Source: Bacteroidales bacterium Bact_19
GTDB lineage: Bacteria > Bacteroidota > Bacteroidia > Bacteroidales > ML635J-15
Direction of reading: 5' to 3'
Assembly (NCBI GenBank): GCA_001603595.1
Contig: LUZK01000043.1
Location: forward strand, 1-33,069
DNA length: 33,069 nt
The position numbers and the translations under genes are program-made. Numbering within the stretch: position 1 is the first letter of the stretch; every line of letters starts with the position of its first letter. Under the pieces are notes generated by a model that was given only the letters and a program-made list of their open reading frames with translations, did not search any database and was not told where the DNA came from. This document shows, piece by piece, positions 1 to 8,695 of the stretch.

Positions 1-678
1 AGTTCCTAAAGAAAAAATTATAATCCAATAAAAATCTAGATATAATTTATTTAAATTAATACTTAAAGCAGCGAATCGTAATAAAGTTATAATTAATATT
101 AAATTAAAAAAACTATTATATTCACGCCGCAAAACATTTTTTAGCGAAAACGGCAAACTGCTTTTTTTAAACATTGAGAACTTTGGAACAAATGCTGGCG
201 TTTTGTTTGCCCATGATTCATATACCTCTCCAAATTTACGACGCAAAAATTCTTCTTCAGCATACATTATCCTCTCATAATATATCCAATATACTGCGCA
301 GAAAAAAAGAACAAACCATAAATCTCCAATAACTAAGACAGGAGCAAGCCACATAAAAAAATTTCCTAAGTATAAAGGATGTCTTACAATACTATATATA
401 CCTGTTTGGTTTAATTCCTCGGCAACTTGTCCTTCTTTTGTATTTCTGCCGCTTGTCCCTTTAGGGGTAAATCCAACTGTAAAAACTCTAATCATTAATC
501 CCAAAAGACCTATTAGTAAAAACAAAAAATCTAACCACCACGAATTAGGACTTTTATCTCCATTTATAATTAAATAAATATACCATAAAAATCCAGGAAA
601 TACTAATACTAAAGGAAGAAAACTCCTATTACGAAATAACCAATTTCCTTGTTTTTCAAGACTCTCTCTTAATGCCAT
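1..678 (-). CDS. ICMT-family membrane methyltransferase (3' end cut off by window)
   Basis: An open frame runs without a stop from an ATG at 678 to the left edge (226 codons), so the C-terminus is missing. The protein is hydrophobic, with about five membrane segments. It carries the isoprenylcysteine carboxyl methyltransferase / phospholipid methyltransferase signature: an RHPLYLGNFF motif near residue 110, followed by a YYERIMYAEEEFL stretch, the paired-glutamate region typical of this SAM-dependent inner-membrane superfamily. The substrate cannot be read from sequence. Bacteria mostly lack prenylated proteins, and a relative in Leptospira (LmtA) methylates the lipid A 1-phosphate, so a lipid substrate is a reasonable inference. 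A consensus Bacteroidota promoter sits just upstream, so it is probably transcribed alone or as a first gene, divergently from the AEC permease. Confidence 0.8.
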   Translation of the reverse strand, partial: MALRESLEKQGNWLFRNRSFLPLVLVFPGFLWYIYLIINGDKSPNSWWLDFLFLLIGLLGLMIRVFTVGFTPKGTSGRNTKEGQVAEELNQTGIYSIVRHPLYLGNFFMWLAPVLVIGDLWFVLFFCAVYWIYYERIMYAEEEFLRRKFGEVYESWANKTPAFVPKFSMFKKSSLPFSLKNVLRREYNSFFNLILIITLLRFAALSINLNKLYLDFYWIIIFSLGT

Positions 679-697
679 ATTCAATATTATAAGTTTA

Positions 698-728
698 CAA
701 AATTATTTAATTTAAAGTATATTACAAA
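698..728 (-). promoter_or_regulatory. Bacteroidota sigma-A promoter for the methyltransferase gene
   Basis: On the minus strand TTTG (725-728) is followed after exactly 19 nt by TAATTTTG (698-705), matching the Bacteroidetes consensus TTTG-N19-TAnnTTTG. The predicted transcript start lies about 15 nt before the ATG at 678. Confidence 0.6.
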
Positions 729-780
729 TTTTGAAAAGTTAAGAATTTTATAATTTTTTAAACAGGTTATTATTTTTAAA

Positions 781-788
781 TATTTTTG
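781..788 (+). promoter_or_regulatory. -7 element before the AEC permease
   Basis: TATTTTTG matches TAnnTTTG. The upstream element is poor (TTTA at about the right distance). It overlaps the GTG at 788, which argues that this GTG is not the start and that the ATG at 812 is. Confidence 0.4.
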
Positions 789-811
789 TGAAATTACAAA
801 AACTTTTTGCG

Positions 812-1759
812 ATGATAATAATTATTGAACAAATAGTTAAACTGAGCATTTTAGCAATTTTAGGAATACTTGCTGTAAAACTAAAATTTCTTAAACTCGA
901 CTATTCAGAAGGAATTTCAAAACTTTTAATTAAAATCACGATTCCTCTTCTTGTTTTCACAACATTCAGCAAATTCGACATTAGTTCTGTTTCTATTATT
1001 AATTTTTTTATCGTAATTGTTTTTTCCATTATAAGTACATTGATTCTATACATTCTTTCTCTTAGCGGGGTTAAGATTTTTAAACTTGATGACCTAAATG
1101 CTCCATTACACAAAGTTCAAACAATGTTTGGGAATGTTGTATTCTTAGGGTTTCCTCTTATTAATTCACTTTTCCCCGGAGGAGAAGGTTTAATTTACGC
1201 AGCATTGTTTCAGCTTGGGCATGATGCCGTTTTATGGACTTTAGGTATTGTTATAATCAAAAACCAAAAAGACAATAATATTTTTAAAGAAATAAAACAT
1301 TTGCTTAATCCGGTAACAATCTCTTTTATTCTTGGCGTTATATTCATGTTATTAAAAATTCCTATTCCTGATTTAATATTCAACCCTTTATTTAATTTAG
1401 GACACACTACTATTTATATTTCAATGATTTACGTAGGCATAATTTTAACTAAAGCAGACTATGTTTCATTATTAAAAAACAAAAAATCATATTTCTTAAG
1501 TCTAAACAAATTATTAATTGGGCCATTGATTGTTTTGGGTATATTATTTATGCTTCGCCAGATTGGAATTAGCATTAATAAAACAGCAGCATTAGTAATA
1601 GTTTTACAAACTGCAATGCCCTGCATGATTATTATTTCTGTACTTGCACAGGAATTCGGTCTCAGTGTTAAACAAAGTGTTGAAAATATTTTTGTTACTT
1701 CTGTTCTTTCAATTATAACTCTTCCTCTATTATTTTATTTGAGCTTTATTTTACTTTAA
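812..1759 (+). CDS. AEC-family permease (auxin efflux carrier type)
   Basis: A 315-residue integral membrane protein, close to the usual length for the auxin efflux carrier/AEC family (about 310). Roughly ten hydrophobic segments are visible in two halves joined by a charged linker near residues 140-160. The first half has the FGNVVFLGFPL motif and the second the LQTAMPCMI motif, both characteristic of AEC carriers, which bacteria use for organic anions such as malate. The substrate is not predictable. A GTG at 788 would add eight residues, but the ATG at 812 starts right before the first membrane segment and leaves the -7 element at 781-788 outside the gene. It converges with the M48 protease gene, with 58 nt between the stops. 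Confidence 0.85.
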   Translation: MIIIIEQIVKLSILAILGILAVKLKFLKLDYSEGISKLLIKITIPLLVFTTFSKFDISSVSIINFFIVIVFSIISTLILYILSLSGVKIFKLDDLNAPLHKVQTMFGNVVFLGFPLINSLFPGGEGLIYAALFQLGHDAVLWTLGIVIIKNQKDNNIFKEIKHLLNPVTISFILGVIFMLLKIPIPDLIFNPLFNLGHTTIYISMIYVGIILTKADYVSLLKNKKSYFLSLNKLLIGPLIVLGILFMLRQIGISINKTAALVIVLQTAMPCMIIISVLAQEFGLSVKQSVENIFVTSVLSIITLPLLFYLSFILL

Positions 1760-1817
1760 TAATAATCTAAAGATTTATAATGTTTTATCAATTTTTAAAT
1801 TAAGTTTTACTTAAATC

Positions 1818-3059
1818 TTATCTATTAAGTAGATTCAATACTCTATCATACAATGGAGGGTGAGAATATGTGAACTTTACAACAACAGGATGATGAGTTA
1901 AATTGCTTAAATTGTTAGAGCTTAACTTTTTCAATGCGGAAATTAAACTTATGGAATACCCCAGATTGGCAGCAAAATTATCGGCATTAAACTCAGCTTT
2001 ACGACTAAAATATGATGAAATTATCCCCAAAACAGTGGAAAATGGTGAATATAAAATTCCAAAAGTTATCAAAGCAATATGAAATTTAGGTTCCGAAACA
2101 CCTAAGGATTGAGACAATATTTCGCTATTTGCCAACAATCCAAAAACATATAACATCACGCCTGTTTCCAATATGGATACAAATAAAGATTTATAAATGT
2201 CTTTATGTTTATAATGTCCTATTTCGTGAGAAATTACGGCAAGAATTTCATCAGTATTCATCTGATTAACAAGAGTATCGTAGAGAACTATTCGCTTTTT
2301 GGGACCAAAACCGGTAAAATATGCATTAGCTTTTGTACTACGTTTAGACCCGTCAATAATGAAAATTTTATCAATATTAAAACCTGCTTTTTTACCAAGT
2401 TCGATAATTGCTTGCTTAAGTGCTCCTTCCTCAAGAGGAGTTTGTTTATTAAATAACGGAACTATTAAAACTGAATAAAACATTAGAAAAAATACATTGA
2501 AAAAAATTATTACTCCCCAGGCATAAAGCCAAAAATTCACCGGGTCGAGATTATAAATCCATATTATTAAAGACAGCAAGCCTCCCCCGATTATTGAAGT
2601 TATAATCCATGCTTTTAATTTATCAAAGACATAAATTTTGGGAGTGGTTTTATTAAATCCATATTTTTCTTCAATCACAAAAGTATCATATATATCAAAA
2701 GGAGTTGAAATTATATCTGACAATAGAAATATAATGCCAAAAAACAATAATGAAGATAATATATAATGATTTGTAATTTCGCTAACTACCTTATCCACAT
2801 AAGCAAAACCACCCAAAAACAGAAATCCAAGTATTACAATAAAATTAAAACTTGATGTAAAAATACCAAAACGGTGATTATCAAACAAATAGTTTTGTTG
2901 TTTTGTGTACTTTTCAGAGTCATAAATGTCGTTCAAAATTTCCGGAACAGGCTTTTTAAACCATGAAGCATTCAGAAATTCAAGAATTTTATTAAAAACA
3001 AAACCAATAATAAAAACAGCAATAATAATATAAAATAAAACTTCTGCACTCATGTCCAT
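1818..3059 (-). CDS. M48 family metalloprotease (Ste24/CAAX protease 1 type)
   Basis: A 413-residue membrane zinc protease. The HExxH motif lies at residues 278-282 (HEIGH), with the third ligand probably Glu356 in RKAEFNAD. Several membrane segments flank it (about 7-25, 70-90, 100-118, 150-170, 175-200, 290-345), and the N-terminal half is the extended Ste24-type region, so this is the integral CAAX-protease-1-like branch of M48 and not the soluble periplasmic branch. In bacteria these enzymes are generally thought to act in membrane protein quality control rather than prenyl processing; that role is inferred. It starts at an ATG at 3059. A TATTTTTG-like -7 element on the minus strand at 3070-3077 would give an almost leaderless transcript. 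Confidence 0.92.
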   Translation of the reverse strand: MDMSAEVLFYIIIAVFIIGFVFNKILEFLNASWFKKPVPEILNDIYDSEKYTKQQNYLFDNHRFGIFTSSFNFIVILGFLFLGGFAYVDKVVSEITNHYILSSLLFFGIIFLLSDIISTPFDIYDTFVIEEKYGFNKTTPKIYVFDKLKAWIITSIIGGGLLSLIIWIYNLDPVNFWLYAWGVIIFFNVFFLMFYSVLIVPLFNKQTPLEEGALKQAIIELGKKAGFNIDKIFIIDGSKRSTKANAYFTGFGPKKRIVLYDTLVNQMNTDEILAVISHEIGHYKHKDIYKSLFVSILETGVMLYVFGLLANSEILSQSLGVSEPKFHIALITFGILYSPFSTVLGIISSYFSRKAEFNADNFAANLGYSISLISALKKLSSNNLSNLTHHPVVVKFTYSHPPLYDRVLNLLNR

Positions 3060-3119
3060 AAAATTTTTCCAAAAATAATTTATTAATAAAACAAAAAATA
3101 GCCTAATGTGTTAAAAGAT

Positions 3120-3150
3120 TTTGTGAAATTCTTTAAAAGTTTTATTTTTA
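3120..3150 (+). promoter_or_regulatory. Probable promoter of the 3175-8692 operon
   Basis: TTTG (3120-3123), a 19-nt spacer, then TATTTTTA (3143-3150), one mismatch from TAnnTTTG. The ATG at 3175 lies 24 nt further on. It is the only promoter-like site noticed before this five-gene operon. Confidence 0.4.
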
Positions 3151-3174
3151 TGCTTTAATTAAAAAATTACGAAT

Positions 3175-4566
3175 ATGTTTAGTCCGGAAGTTTATAAGAA
3201 AAGACGCGAAAAATTAGCAAAAATTTTAAGTAAGGGTCTTTATTTGTTTTTAGGTAATGCTGATTCCCCTATGAATTACCCTGCAAACGCATATCATTTC
3301 AGACAGGACAGTACTTTTTTATATTTCTTTGGTCTGGATTTACCAGGATATGCAGCAATAATTGATGTTGACAACAACGATCAAATTATCTTTGCCGACG
3401 ATGTTGATATTGATGATATTATCTGGATGGGACCTCAACCATCTGTTAAAGAGCTTGCTCAAAAATGTTTGATTTCCAAAACTTTACCTTCTTCAAAACT
3501 TGAAGATTATATAAAAGACAATCTATCAAAAGGCAGAAAAATAAATTATCTGCCGCCTTATCGTGATTACAATAAGATTTTGCTAAATAAATTACTGGGA
3601 ATATCTTTTGAAAAATTAAAAGAAGAAGCTTCGGTTGAGTTTATTAAAGCAGTTGTTGAGCTTCGCAATGTAAAAGAAGATATTGAAATTGTAGAAATAG
3701 AAAAAGCCTGCAATATTGGATATTTAATGCATACTGCCGCTATGAAAATGGCAAAGCCCGGAGTTATTGAAAGAGAAATTGCAGGAGTTATGGAAGGCAT
3801 AAGTCTTTCGCATGGAAACTTGCCTTCATTTCCGATAATTCTTACTATTAATGGACAAACTCTTCATAATCATTATCATGGTAACGTTCTTAAAGAAGGG
3901 AAACTAATGCTTTCTGATGCCGGAGCTCAAACAGAAATGTATTATGCTTCGGATAATACCCGTACAATTCCGGTCGGTGGAAAATTCACTCAAAAACAAA
4001 AAGAGATTTATCAAATTGTTTTAAATGCAATTAACGGCTCTATTAAATTGATGAAACCCGGAGTTACATATTTATCTGTTCATTTGCAAGCATGTGAAAT
4101 TCTTGCTCAAGGACTTAAAGAAGTAGGATTGATGAAAGGCGATATTAAAGAAGCTGTTGCTCAGGGAGCTCATGCACTTTTTATGCCTCACGGACTTGGA
4201 CACATGATGGGGCTTGATGTTCATGACATGGAAGACCTTGGACAAATTTATGTTGGTTACGATGAGAAAACTCGTCCAAGTAATATTTTTGGTACTGCAT
4301 TTTTAAGAATGGGACGAGAACTTAAACCCGGCTATGTACTCACAAATGAACCCGGAATTTATTTCATCCCTGAACTTATTGATTTATGGCGTAAAGAAAA
4401 AAAATTCGAAAACTTCATTAATTACAACAAACTTGAATCCTATAAAGATTTTGGTGGAATAAGATTAGAAGATGACATCTTAATAACAGAAGATTCTTGC
4501 AAAATATTGGGCAAAAAGCGTATCCCAATCGAAATTCAAGAGATAGAAGATTTTATGAAGTCTTAA
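3175..4566 (+). CDS. Xaa-Pro aminopeptidase (aminopeptidase P family, M24B)
   Basis: A 463-residue cytoplasmic enzyme removing N-terminal residues ahead of proline. An N-terminal creatinase/AMP_N domain spans about residues 1-140, followed by the pita-bread catalytic domain (about 170-450). All five expected dinuclear-metal ligands are visible: Asp248 and Asp260 (in SDAGAQ and SDNTRT), His343 (GLGHMMGLDVHD), Glu392 (TNEPGIYF) and Glu432 (RLEDD). The Asp-Asp spacing is one residue longer than I recall for E. coli PepP. No signal peptide is seen. First gene of the + strand operon, 16 nt before the polysaccharide deacetylase. Confidence 0.95.
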   Translation: MFSPEVYKKRREKLAKILSKGLYLFLGNADSPMNYPANAYHFRQDSTFLYFFGLDLPGYAAIIDVDNNDQIIFADDVDIDDIIWMGPQPSVKELAQKCLISKTLPSSKLEDYIKDNLSKGRKINYLPPYRDYNKILLNKLLGISFEKLKEEASVEFIKAVVELRNVKEDIEIVEIEKACNIGYLMHTAAMKMAKPGVIEREIAGVMEGISLSHGNLPSFPIILTINGQTLHNHYHGNVLKEGKLMLSDAGAQTEMYYASDNTRTIPVGGKFTQKQKEIYQIVLNAINGSIKLMKPGVTYLSVHLQACEILAQGLKEVGLMKGDIKEAVAQGAHALFMPHGLGHMMGLDVHDMEDLGQIYVGYDEKTRPSNIFGTAFLRMGRELKPGYVLTNEPGIYFIPELIDLWRKEKKFENFINYNKLESYKDFGGIRLEDDILITEDSCKILGKKRIPIEIQEIEDFMKS

Positions 4567-4582
4567 CCTAATCTCCCTAATT

Positions 4583-5887
4583 ATGATATTGATTTATGTT
4601 CCAAAGGTAAATTCACGTATAGAATACGGCATCGAACTTTGCTTCAAACATGCTTTTAAAATTGACTACAGTATAACATCAGATTTACACGAATTTAAAA
4701 AATCTGATTTACCTTCGTTATGGTATGCTCCCGAAAAAGTCTCTGATAAACCGGGTGTTATTGCCGATGCAATGATGCTTGACTCAAAGATTTTCATCAA
4801 ATCTCCGGGAAGAACATACCTCGATAAAATTACCGTATTATTTCCAACAGAAACCAACTTTCTTCCAAAATTTGATTTATTTGCTGCAGCCTTTTGGTTA
4901 GCAACCCGAATGGAAGAATACGGACATGCTGTTACAAATCCTTATAACAGATTCAGTTCCGATATGAGTATTGCCAGAAAAGTCGGAATACTTAATAAAC
5001 CAGCGATAAATATCTGGACTGAAATGTATCTTGAAACTCTTCAAAAACTTTATCCCGACCTGAAATATGAAAAGCCTGTATATAAATTTATGCCAACAAT
5101 TGATGTTGACAGTGCTTTTAAATACAAAGCAAAAGGTTTTTTCAGAACTGTAGGAGGAACATTAAGGGACCTATATAAACTTAATTTCGAAGAAGTAAAA
5201 CAACGCTATAAAGTGCTTATGGGAAAAACTCCCGACCCTTGGTTTTCTTTTGACGAAATAAACAAACTTCACGAAGAATTTGACCTAAAGCCTTATTACT
5301 TTTTTCTTGTTGCACGTTTTGGAAATTTCGACAGAAATATCAGTCCATGGCGAAAAAAAGTAAAAAATCTTATAGCCGATTTAGTTTCTAAATATAATGT
5401 AGGGATACACACCTCTTTCAAGGGTAAAACAAAACCAAAATACTGGATTTCGGAATTAAAAACATTGCAAAAACTCACCGGACAAAAGATTTTTTCTTCG
5501 AGGCAACATTATTTTATAGTTCAATTTCCCGACACTTACGAAAAATTAATTGAACTAGGAATCAAGCGAGATTTTTCTATGGTTTTTCCTGATATGCCGG
5601 GATTCAGACTTGGAACATCTGTTCCTATTCCGTTTTTCAATTTAAAAACAAATCAAAAAACTGATTTGTGGTTATATCCAACAATGATAATGGATGTTTC
5701 CCTAAATAAATATCAAAATCTCAGCGTTGAAGAGGCCATTGAATTATGTAAACCTATTATTGAATATACAAAAAAATACGGAGGAACCCTAATAACTCTC
5801 TGGCATAACGAAACACTCAGCGGAACCGGGATCTGGAAAAACAGCCCTTTCATTTACAAAGAAATACTAAAATTGTCCGTTGAATAA
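4583..5887 (+). CDS. Polysaccharide deacetylase family protein (Bacteroidetes type)
   Basis: A 434-residue protein without a signal peptide. The first ~165 residues form a separate N-terminal domain seen in Bacteroidetes members. The NodB-like part begins at MPTIDVDSAF, whose Asp174/Asp176 fit the catalytic base and metal Asp. GIHTSFKGK follows, where a histidine metal ligand is expected, although the full HxxxH pair is not evident. A late LWHNETLSG motif supplies a conserved histidine near the end. Such enzymes de-N-acetylate or de-O-acetylate sugars; the substrate is unknown here. The stop codon overlaps the next ATG by one base (TAATG), so it is translationally coupled to lpxK, suggesting an envelope role. 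Confidence 0.82.
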   Translation: MILIYVPKVNSRIEYGIELCFKHAFKIDYSITSDLHEFKKSDLPSLWYAPEKVSDKPGVIADAMMLDSKIFIKSPGRTYLDKITVLFPTETNFLPKFDLFAAAFWLATRMEEYGHAVTNPYNRFSSDMSIARKVGILNKPAINIWTEMYLETLQKLYPDLKYEKPVYKFMPTIDVDSAFKYKAKGFFRTVGGTLRDLYKLNFEEVKQRYKVLMGKTPDPWFSFDEINKLHEEFDLKPYYFFLVARFGNFDRNISPWRKKVKNLIADLVSKYNVGIHTSFKGKTKPKYWISELKTLQKLTGQKIFSSRQHYFIVQFPDTYEKLIELGIKRDFSMVFPDMPGFRLGTSVPIPFFNLKTNQKTDLWLYPTMIMDVSLNKYQNLSVEEAIELCKPIIEYTKKYGGTLITLWHNETLSGTGIWKNSPFIYKEILKLSVE

Positions 5888-6981
5888 TGTTTCTTCGAAT
5901 TTTAAAAATATTGTTACTGTTTCCATTTTCGTTCTTTTACGGCACAATTGTTCGCATAAAAAATTTTTTGTACGATTTTAACATCTTAAAATCCTCCCAA
6001 TTTGATATACCTATAATTTCGGTAGGGAACATTTCTGTAGGAGGAACGGGAAAAACACCTCACGTAGAATTTCTAGTTTCGATTCTACAAAAAGATTTCA
6101 AGCCGGCGGTTTTAAGTAGAGGATATCAAAGAAAAACAAAAGGCTTCAGAGAAGTTAAGGTAGGTGATAATTATCTATTATCAGGAGATGAACCATTGCA
6201 GATTAAAGAGAAATTTCCCGAAATAATTGTTGCTGTTTGCGAAAATCGAAAAATCGGCATAAAAAAAATTATTGAACTGCATCCCGAAACAGACCTCATT
6301 ATTCTTGATGATGCATTTCAGCATCGAAGAGTTAAACCAGGATTATCAATATTACTTATCAATTATAATAAACCAATAAAAGATGACCATCTACTGCCGA
6401 TAGGCAGATTAAGAGAACCGGCAAATTCATCACACAGAGCAGATATACTAATTTATACAAAATGTCCAGAAAAAATTACTTCTATCGAAAGGAGAATAAT
6501 TGCTCAAGATATCAAGATATTTCCTTATCAAAGTCTATATTTTTCAAAAATTATATATCAAAATCCTGTCCCGGTCTTTGAATCGGACTTAATACAAAGA
6601 ATTAACGATTTAGATAAATACAAAGTGATTATTATTACTGGAATAGCCAACCCCGAACAATTTGTAAATTACATTTCTACTTATACAAAAAACTATCAAC
6701 ATTTAAAATTCCCCGATCATCATAAATTTAAAAAATCAGATTTTGAGGAATTATTAAAATTAGAAAAGCAAAATGACGACAAAAAAATAATAATAACAAC
6801 AGAAAAAGATGCAGTAAGAATAAAAAATTCCGAAATTTTTCCGGAAGAACTAAAAAGTTTGTTATTTTGCATTCCAATTAAAATTGAGGTAGTTGGAGAC
6901 GAAAAAGAAAAAATAGAATTAATCAAAAAAATATATAAATATGTTAGAGAAAATAAAAGAAACAAAAGAATACATATTTAG
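5887..6981 (+). CDS. lpxK: Tetraacyldisaccharide 4'-kinase (LpxK)
   Basis: A 364-residue lipid A biosynthesis kinase that phosphorylates the 4' position of the tetraacyldisaccharide 1-phosphate at the inner membrane. An N-terminal hydrophobic helix (about residues 4-20) is the membrane anchor. The Walker A loop is at residues 51-58 (VGGTGKTP), followed by a LSRGYQRKTKG motif and the LDDAFQHRRV motif near residue 140, all LpxK hallmarks. It shows that the organism makes lipid A. It starts one base into the previous gene's stop and its 3' end overlaps the next gene by 41 nt. Confidence 0.96.
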   Translation: MFLRILKILLLFPFSFFYGTIVRIKNFLYDFNILKSSQFDIPIISVGNISVGGTGKTPHVEFLVSILQKDFKPAVLSRGYQRKTKGFREVKVGDNYLLSGDEPLQIKEKFPEIIVAVCENRKIGIKKIIELHPETDLIILDDAFQHRRVKPGLSILLINYNKPIKDDHLLPIGRLREPANSSHRADILIYTKCPEKITSIERRIIAQDIKIFPYQSLYFSKIIYQNPVPVFESDLIQRINDLDKYKVIIITGIANPEQFVNYISTYTKNYQHLKFPDHHKFKKSDFEELLKLEKQNDDKKIIITTEKDAVRIKNSEIFPEELKSLLFCIPIKIEVVGDEKEKIELIKKIYKYVRENKRNKRIHI

Positions 6982-7750
6982 TAAAGTAAAAACCAGGCCA
7001 GAAGTAGGAATAATTTTAGGAACAGGTTTAGGTGGTCTTGTAAAAGAAATTGAAATTGAAACCGATTTAGACTACAGAGAAATTCCTCATTTCCCGGAAT
7101 CAACTGTTGAAGGACACAGTGGCAAACTGATATTTGGGAAGTTAGGCGGAAAACCTGTTGTTGCAATGCAAGGGAGATTCCACTTTTACGAAGGTTACGA
7201 AATGTGGCAGGTAATTTACCCTGTTCGGGTTATGAAATATTTGGGAATAAAAAATCTTTTTGTTTCAAATGCTAGCGGGGGAGTAAATCCTGATTTTGAA
7301 ATTGGTGATTTAATGATTATTACTGACCATATTTGTTTAGTTCCCAATCCTTTAATCGGGAAACACATTCCCGAATTTGGGCCTCGTTTCCCGGATATGA
7401 GTGAACCATACGATAAAAAGTTAATAAATCTTGCAAAAGAAATTGCCGCAGAACTGGGCATAAAAGTTCAGCAAGGAGTATATACTGCTACTACCGGTCC
7501 AACTTTTGAAACCCCTGCAGAATATCATTATTTTAGAGTTATTGGTTCGGATACTGTTGGAATGTCAACTGTTCCTGAGGCTATAGCAGCAAGACAAATG
7601 GGAATTCCTTGTTTTGCAATGTCAATAATTACAGATTTGGGAGTACCCGGAAAGATTGTTGAAGTTTCTCACGAAGAAGTTCAAAAAGTTGCTTCTGCAG
7701 CTGAAACAAAAATGACAAGCATTTTCAAAAAAATGATAGAAAGAATTTAA
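6941..7750 (+). CDS. Purine-nucleoside phosphorylase (trimeric PNP, family 2)
   Basis: A 269-residue purine salvage enzyme splitting purine nucleosides with phosphate. Motifs: GIILGTGLGGL (24-33, phosphate loop), EGHSGKL, GRFHFYEGY (His81, Tyr83), VSNASGGVN and GPTFETPAEY (Glu190, base recognition), then GMSTVPEA. The residue matching mammalian Asn243 appears to be Asp232 (SIITDLGV); an N243D change in human PNP is reported to raise activity on adenosine, so 6-aminopurines may be accepted. The ATG at 6941 lies inside lpxK and gives the usual PNP N-terminus, so the 41-nt overlap looks genuine. Nine nucleotides separate it from rsgA. Confidence 0.95.
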   Translation: MLEKIKETKEYIFSKVKTRPEVGIILGTGLGGLVKEIEIETDLDYREIPHFPESTVEGHSGKLIFGKLGGKPVVAMQGRFHFYEGYEMWQVIYPVRVMKYLGIKNLFVSNASGGVNPDFEIGDLMIITDHICLVPNPLIGKHIPEFGPRFPDMSEPYDKKLINLAKEIAAELGIKVQQGVYTATTGPTFETPAEYHYFRVIGSDTVGMSTVPEAIAARQMGIPCFAMSIITDLGVPGKIVEVSHEEVQKVASAAETKMTSIFKKMIERI

Positions 7751-7759
7751 TATCGGCAA

Positions 7760-8692
7760 ATGACGGGAATTGTTACTCAAAGTACCGGAGCTCAATACTC
7801 AATTGAATCTGATAACAAAGTTTATAATTGCACAATTAGAGGAAAATTAAGATTGAAAGGCTTTAAATCCACAAATCCAATTGCTGTTGGAGATATTGTG
7901 GATTTTTTTACTATTTCCGAAAACGAAGGTGTTATCACCAAAATCCATGAAAGAAGGAATTGCATTGTTCGGAAAGCAAGCAATTTATCAAAAAAATCTC
8001 ATGTTGTTGCTGCAAATATTGACAAAGCTATATTTATTCACACGCTAAAAAATCCTGTTACCACAACAGTATTCATGGATAGGTATTTGGTTGCTGCAGA
8101 GTCATATAATATACCTGTTGTTATTGTATTTAACAAAATTGACATTTATAAACCCGAAGAAATTGAAGAAGTTGCCGAACTCATGGCCGTTTACCATGAT
8201 ATAGGATATAAAGTAATTGGAACCTCAATTGTTACTGGACAAAATCTCGACAGCTTAAAACAAGAATTAGAAGATTCCATCTGTGTTTTGGGAGGGCATA
8301 GTGGCGTAGGAAAATCTTCGTTATTAAATGCCATTGTTCCCGGGCTAAATCTTAAAACAGCTGAAATTTCCGAAGCTCATCTATCAGGTAAACATACGAC
8401 TACTTTTGCAAAAATGATTAAATTGAAAGAAAACAGCTACATCATTGATACACCGGGAATTAGAGGTTTTGGAATTGTTGACCTTAAAAAAGAAGAAATT
8501 TATCATTACTTTAAAGAAATTTTTGAAATTTCTCACAACTGCAAATATCATAATTGCCAACACATAAACGAACCCGGATGTGCTGTTAAGAAAGCTGTAG
8601 AAGAAGGTGAAATTTATTTTTCTAGATACAAATCCTATCTCAATATTTATTTTGATGATGAAGACGAAAAGCACCGACAAAAAGAAGTCTGA
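7760..8692 (+). CDS. rsgA: Ribosome small subunit-dependent GTPase A (RsgA)
   Basis: A 310-residue circularly permuted GTPase that assists late 30S subunit maturation. An N-terminal OB-fold (about 1-75) is followed by the G motifs in permuted order: NKID (125-128, G4), the P-loop GHSGVGKSS (179-187, G1), a switch region with HTTT (212-215), and DTPG (230-233, G3). The C-terminal zinc knuckle has Cys261, Cys266, His268 and Cys274. All diagnostic residues are present and the length is normal. Last gene of the operon. Its stop lies 3 nt from the stop of the convergent antiporter gene, leaving no room for a terminator between them. Confidence 0.97.
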   Translation: MTGIVTQSTGAQYSIESDNKVYNCTIRGKLRLKGFKSTNPIAVGDIVDFFTISENEGVITKIHERRNCIVRKASNLSKKSHVVAANIDKAIFIHTLKNPVTTTVFMDRYLVAAESYNIPVVIVFNKIDIYKPEEIEEVAELMAVYHDIGYKVIGTSIVTGQNLDSLKQELEDSICVLGGHSGVGKSSLLNAIVPGLNLKTAEISEAHLSGKHTTTFAKMIKLKENSYIIDTPGIRGFGIVDLKKEEIYHYFKEIFEISHNCKYHNCQHINEPGCAVKKAVEEGEIYFSRYKSYLNIYFDDEDEKHRQKEV

Positions 8693-8695
8693 AAA

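Noticed and set aside
1800-1814. Perfect 6-bp inverted repeat TTAAGT-TTT-ACTTAA between the AEC and M48 stops, a possible bidirectional terminator
   Set aside because: Nearly all A/T, 3-nt loop, no clear U-tract; such repeats are expected by chance in sequence this AT-rich.
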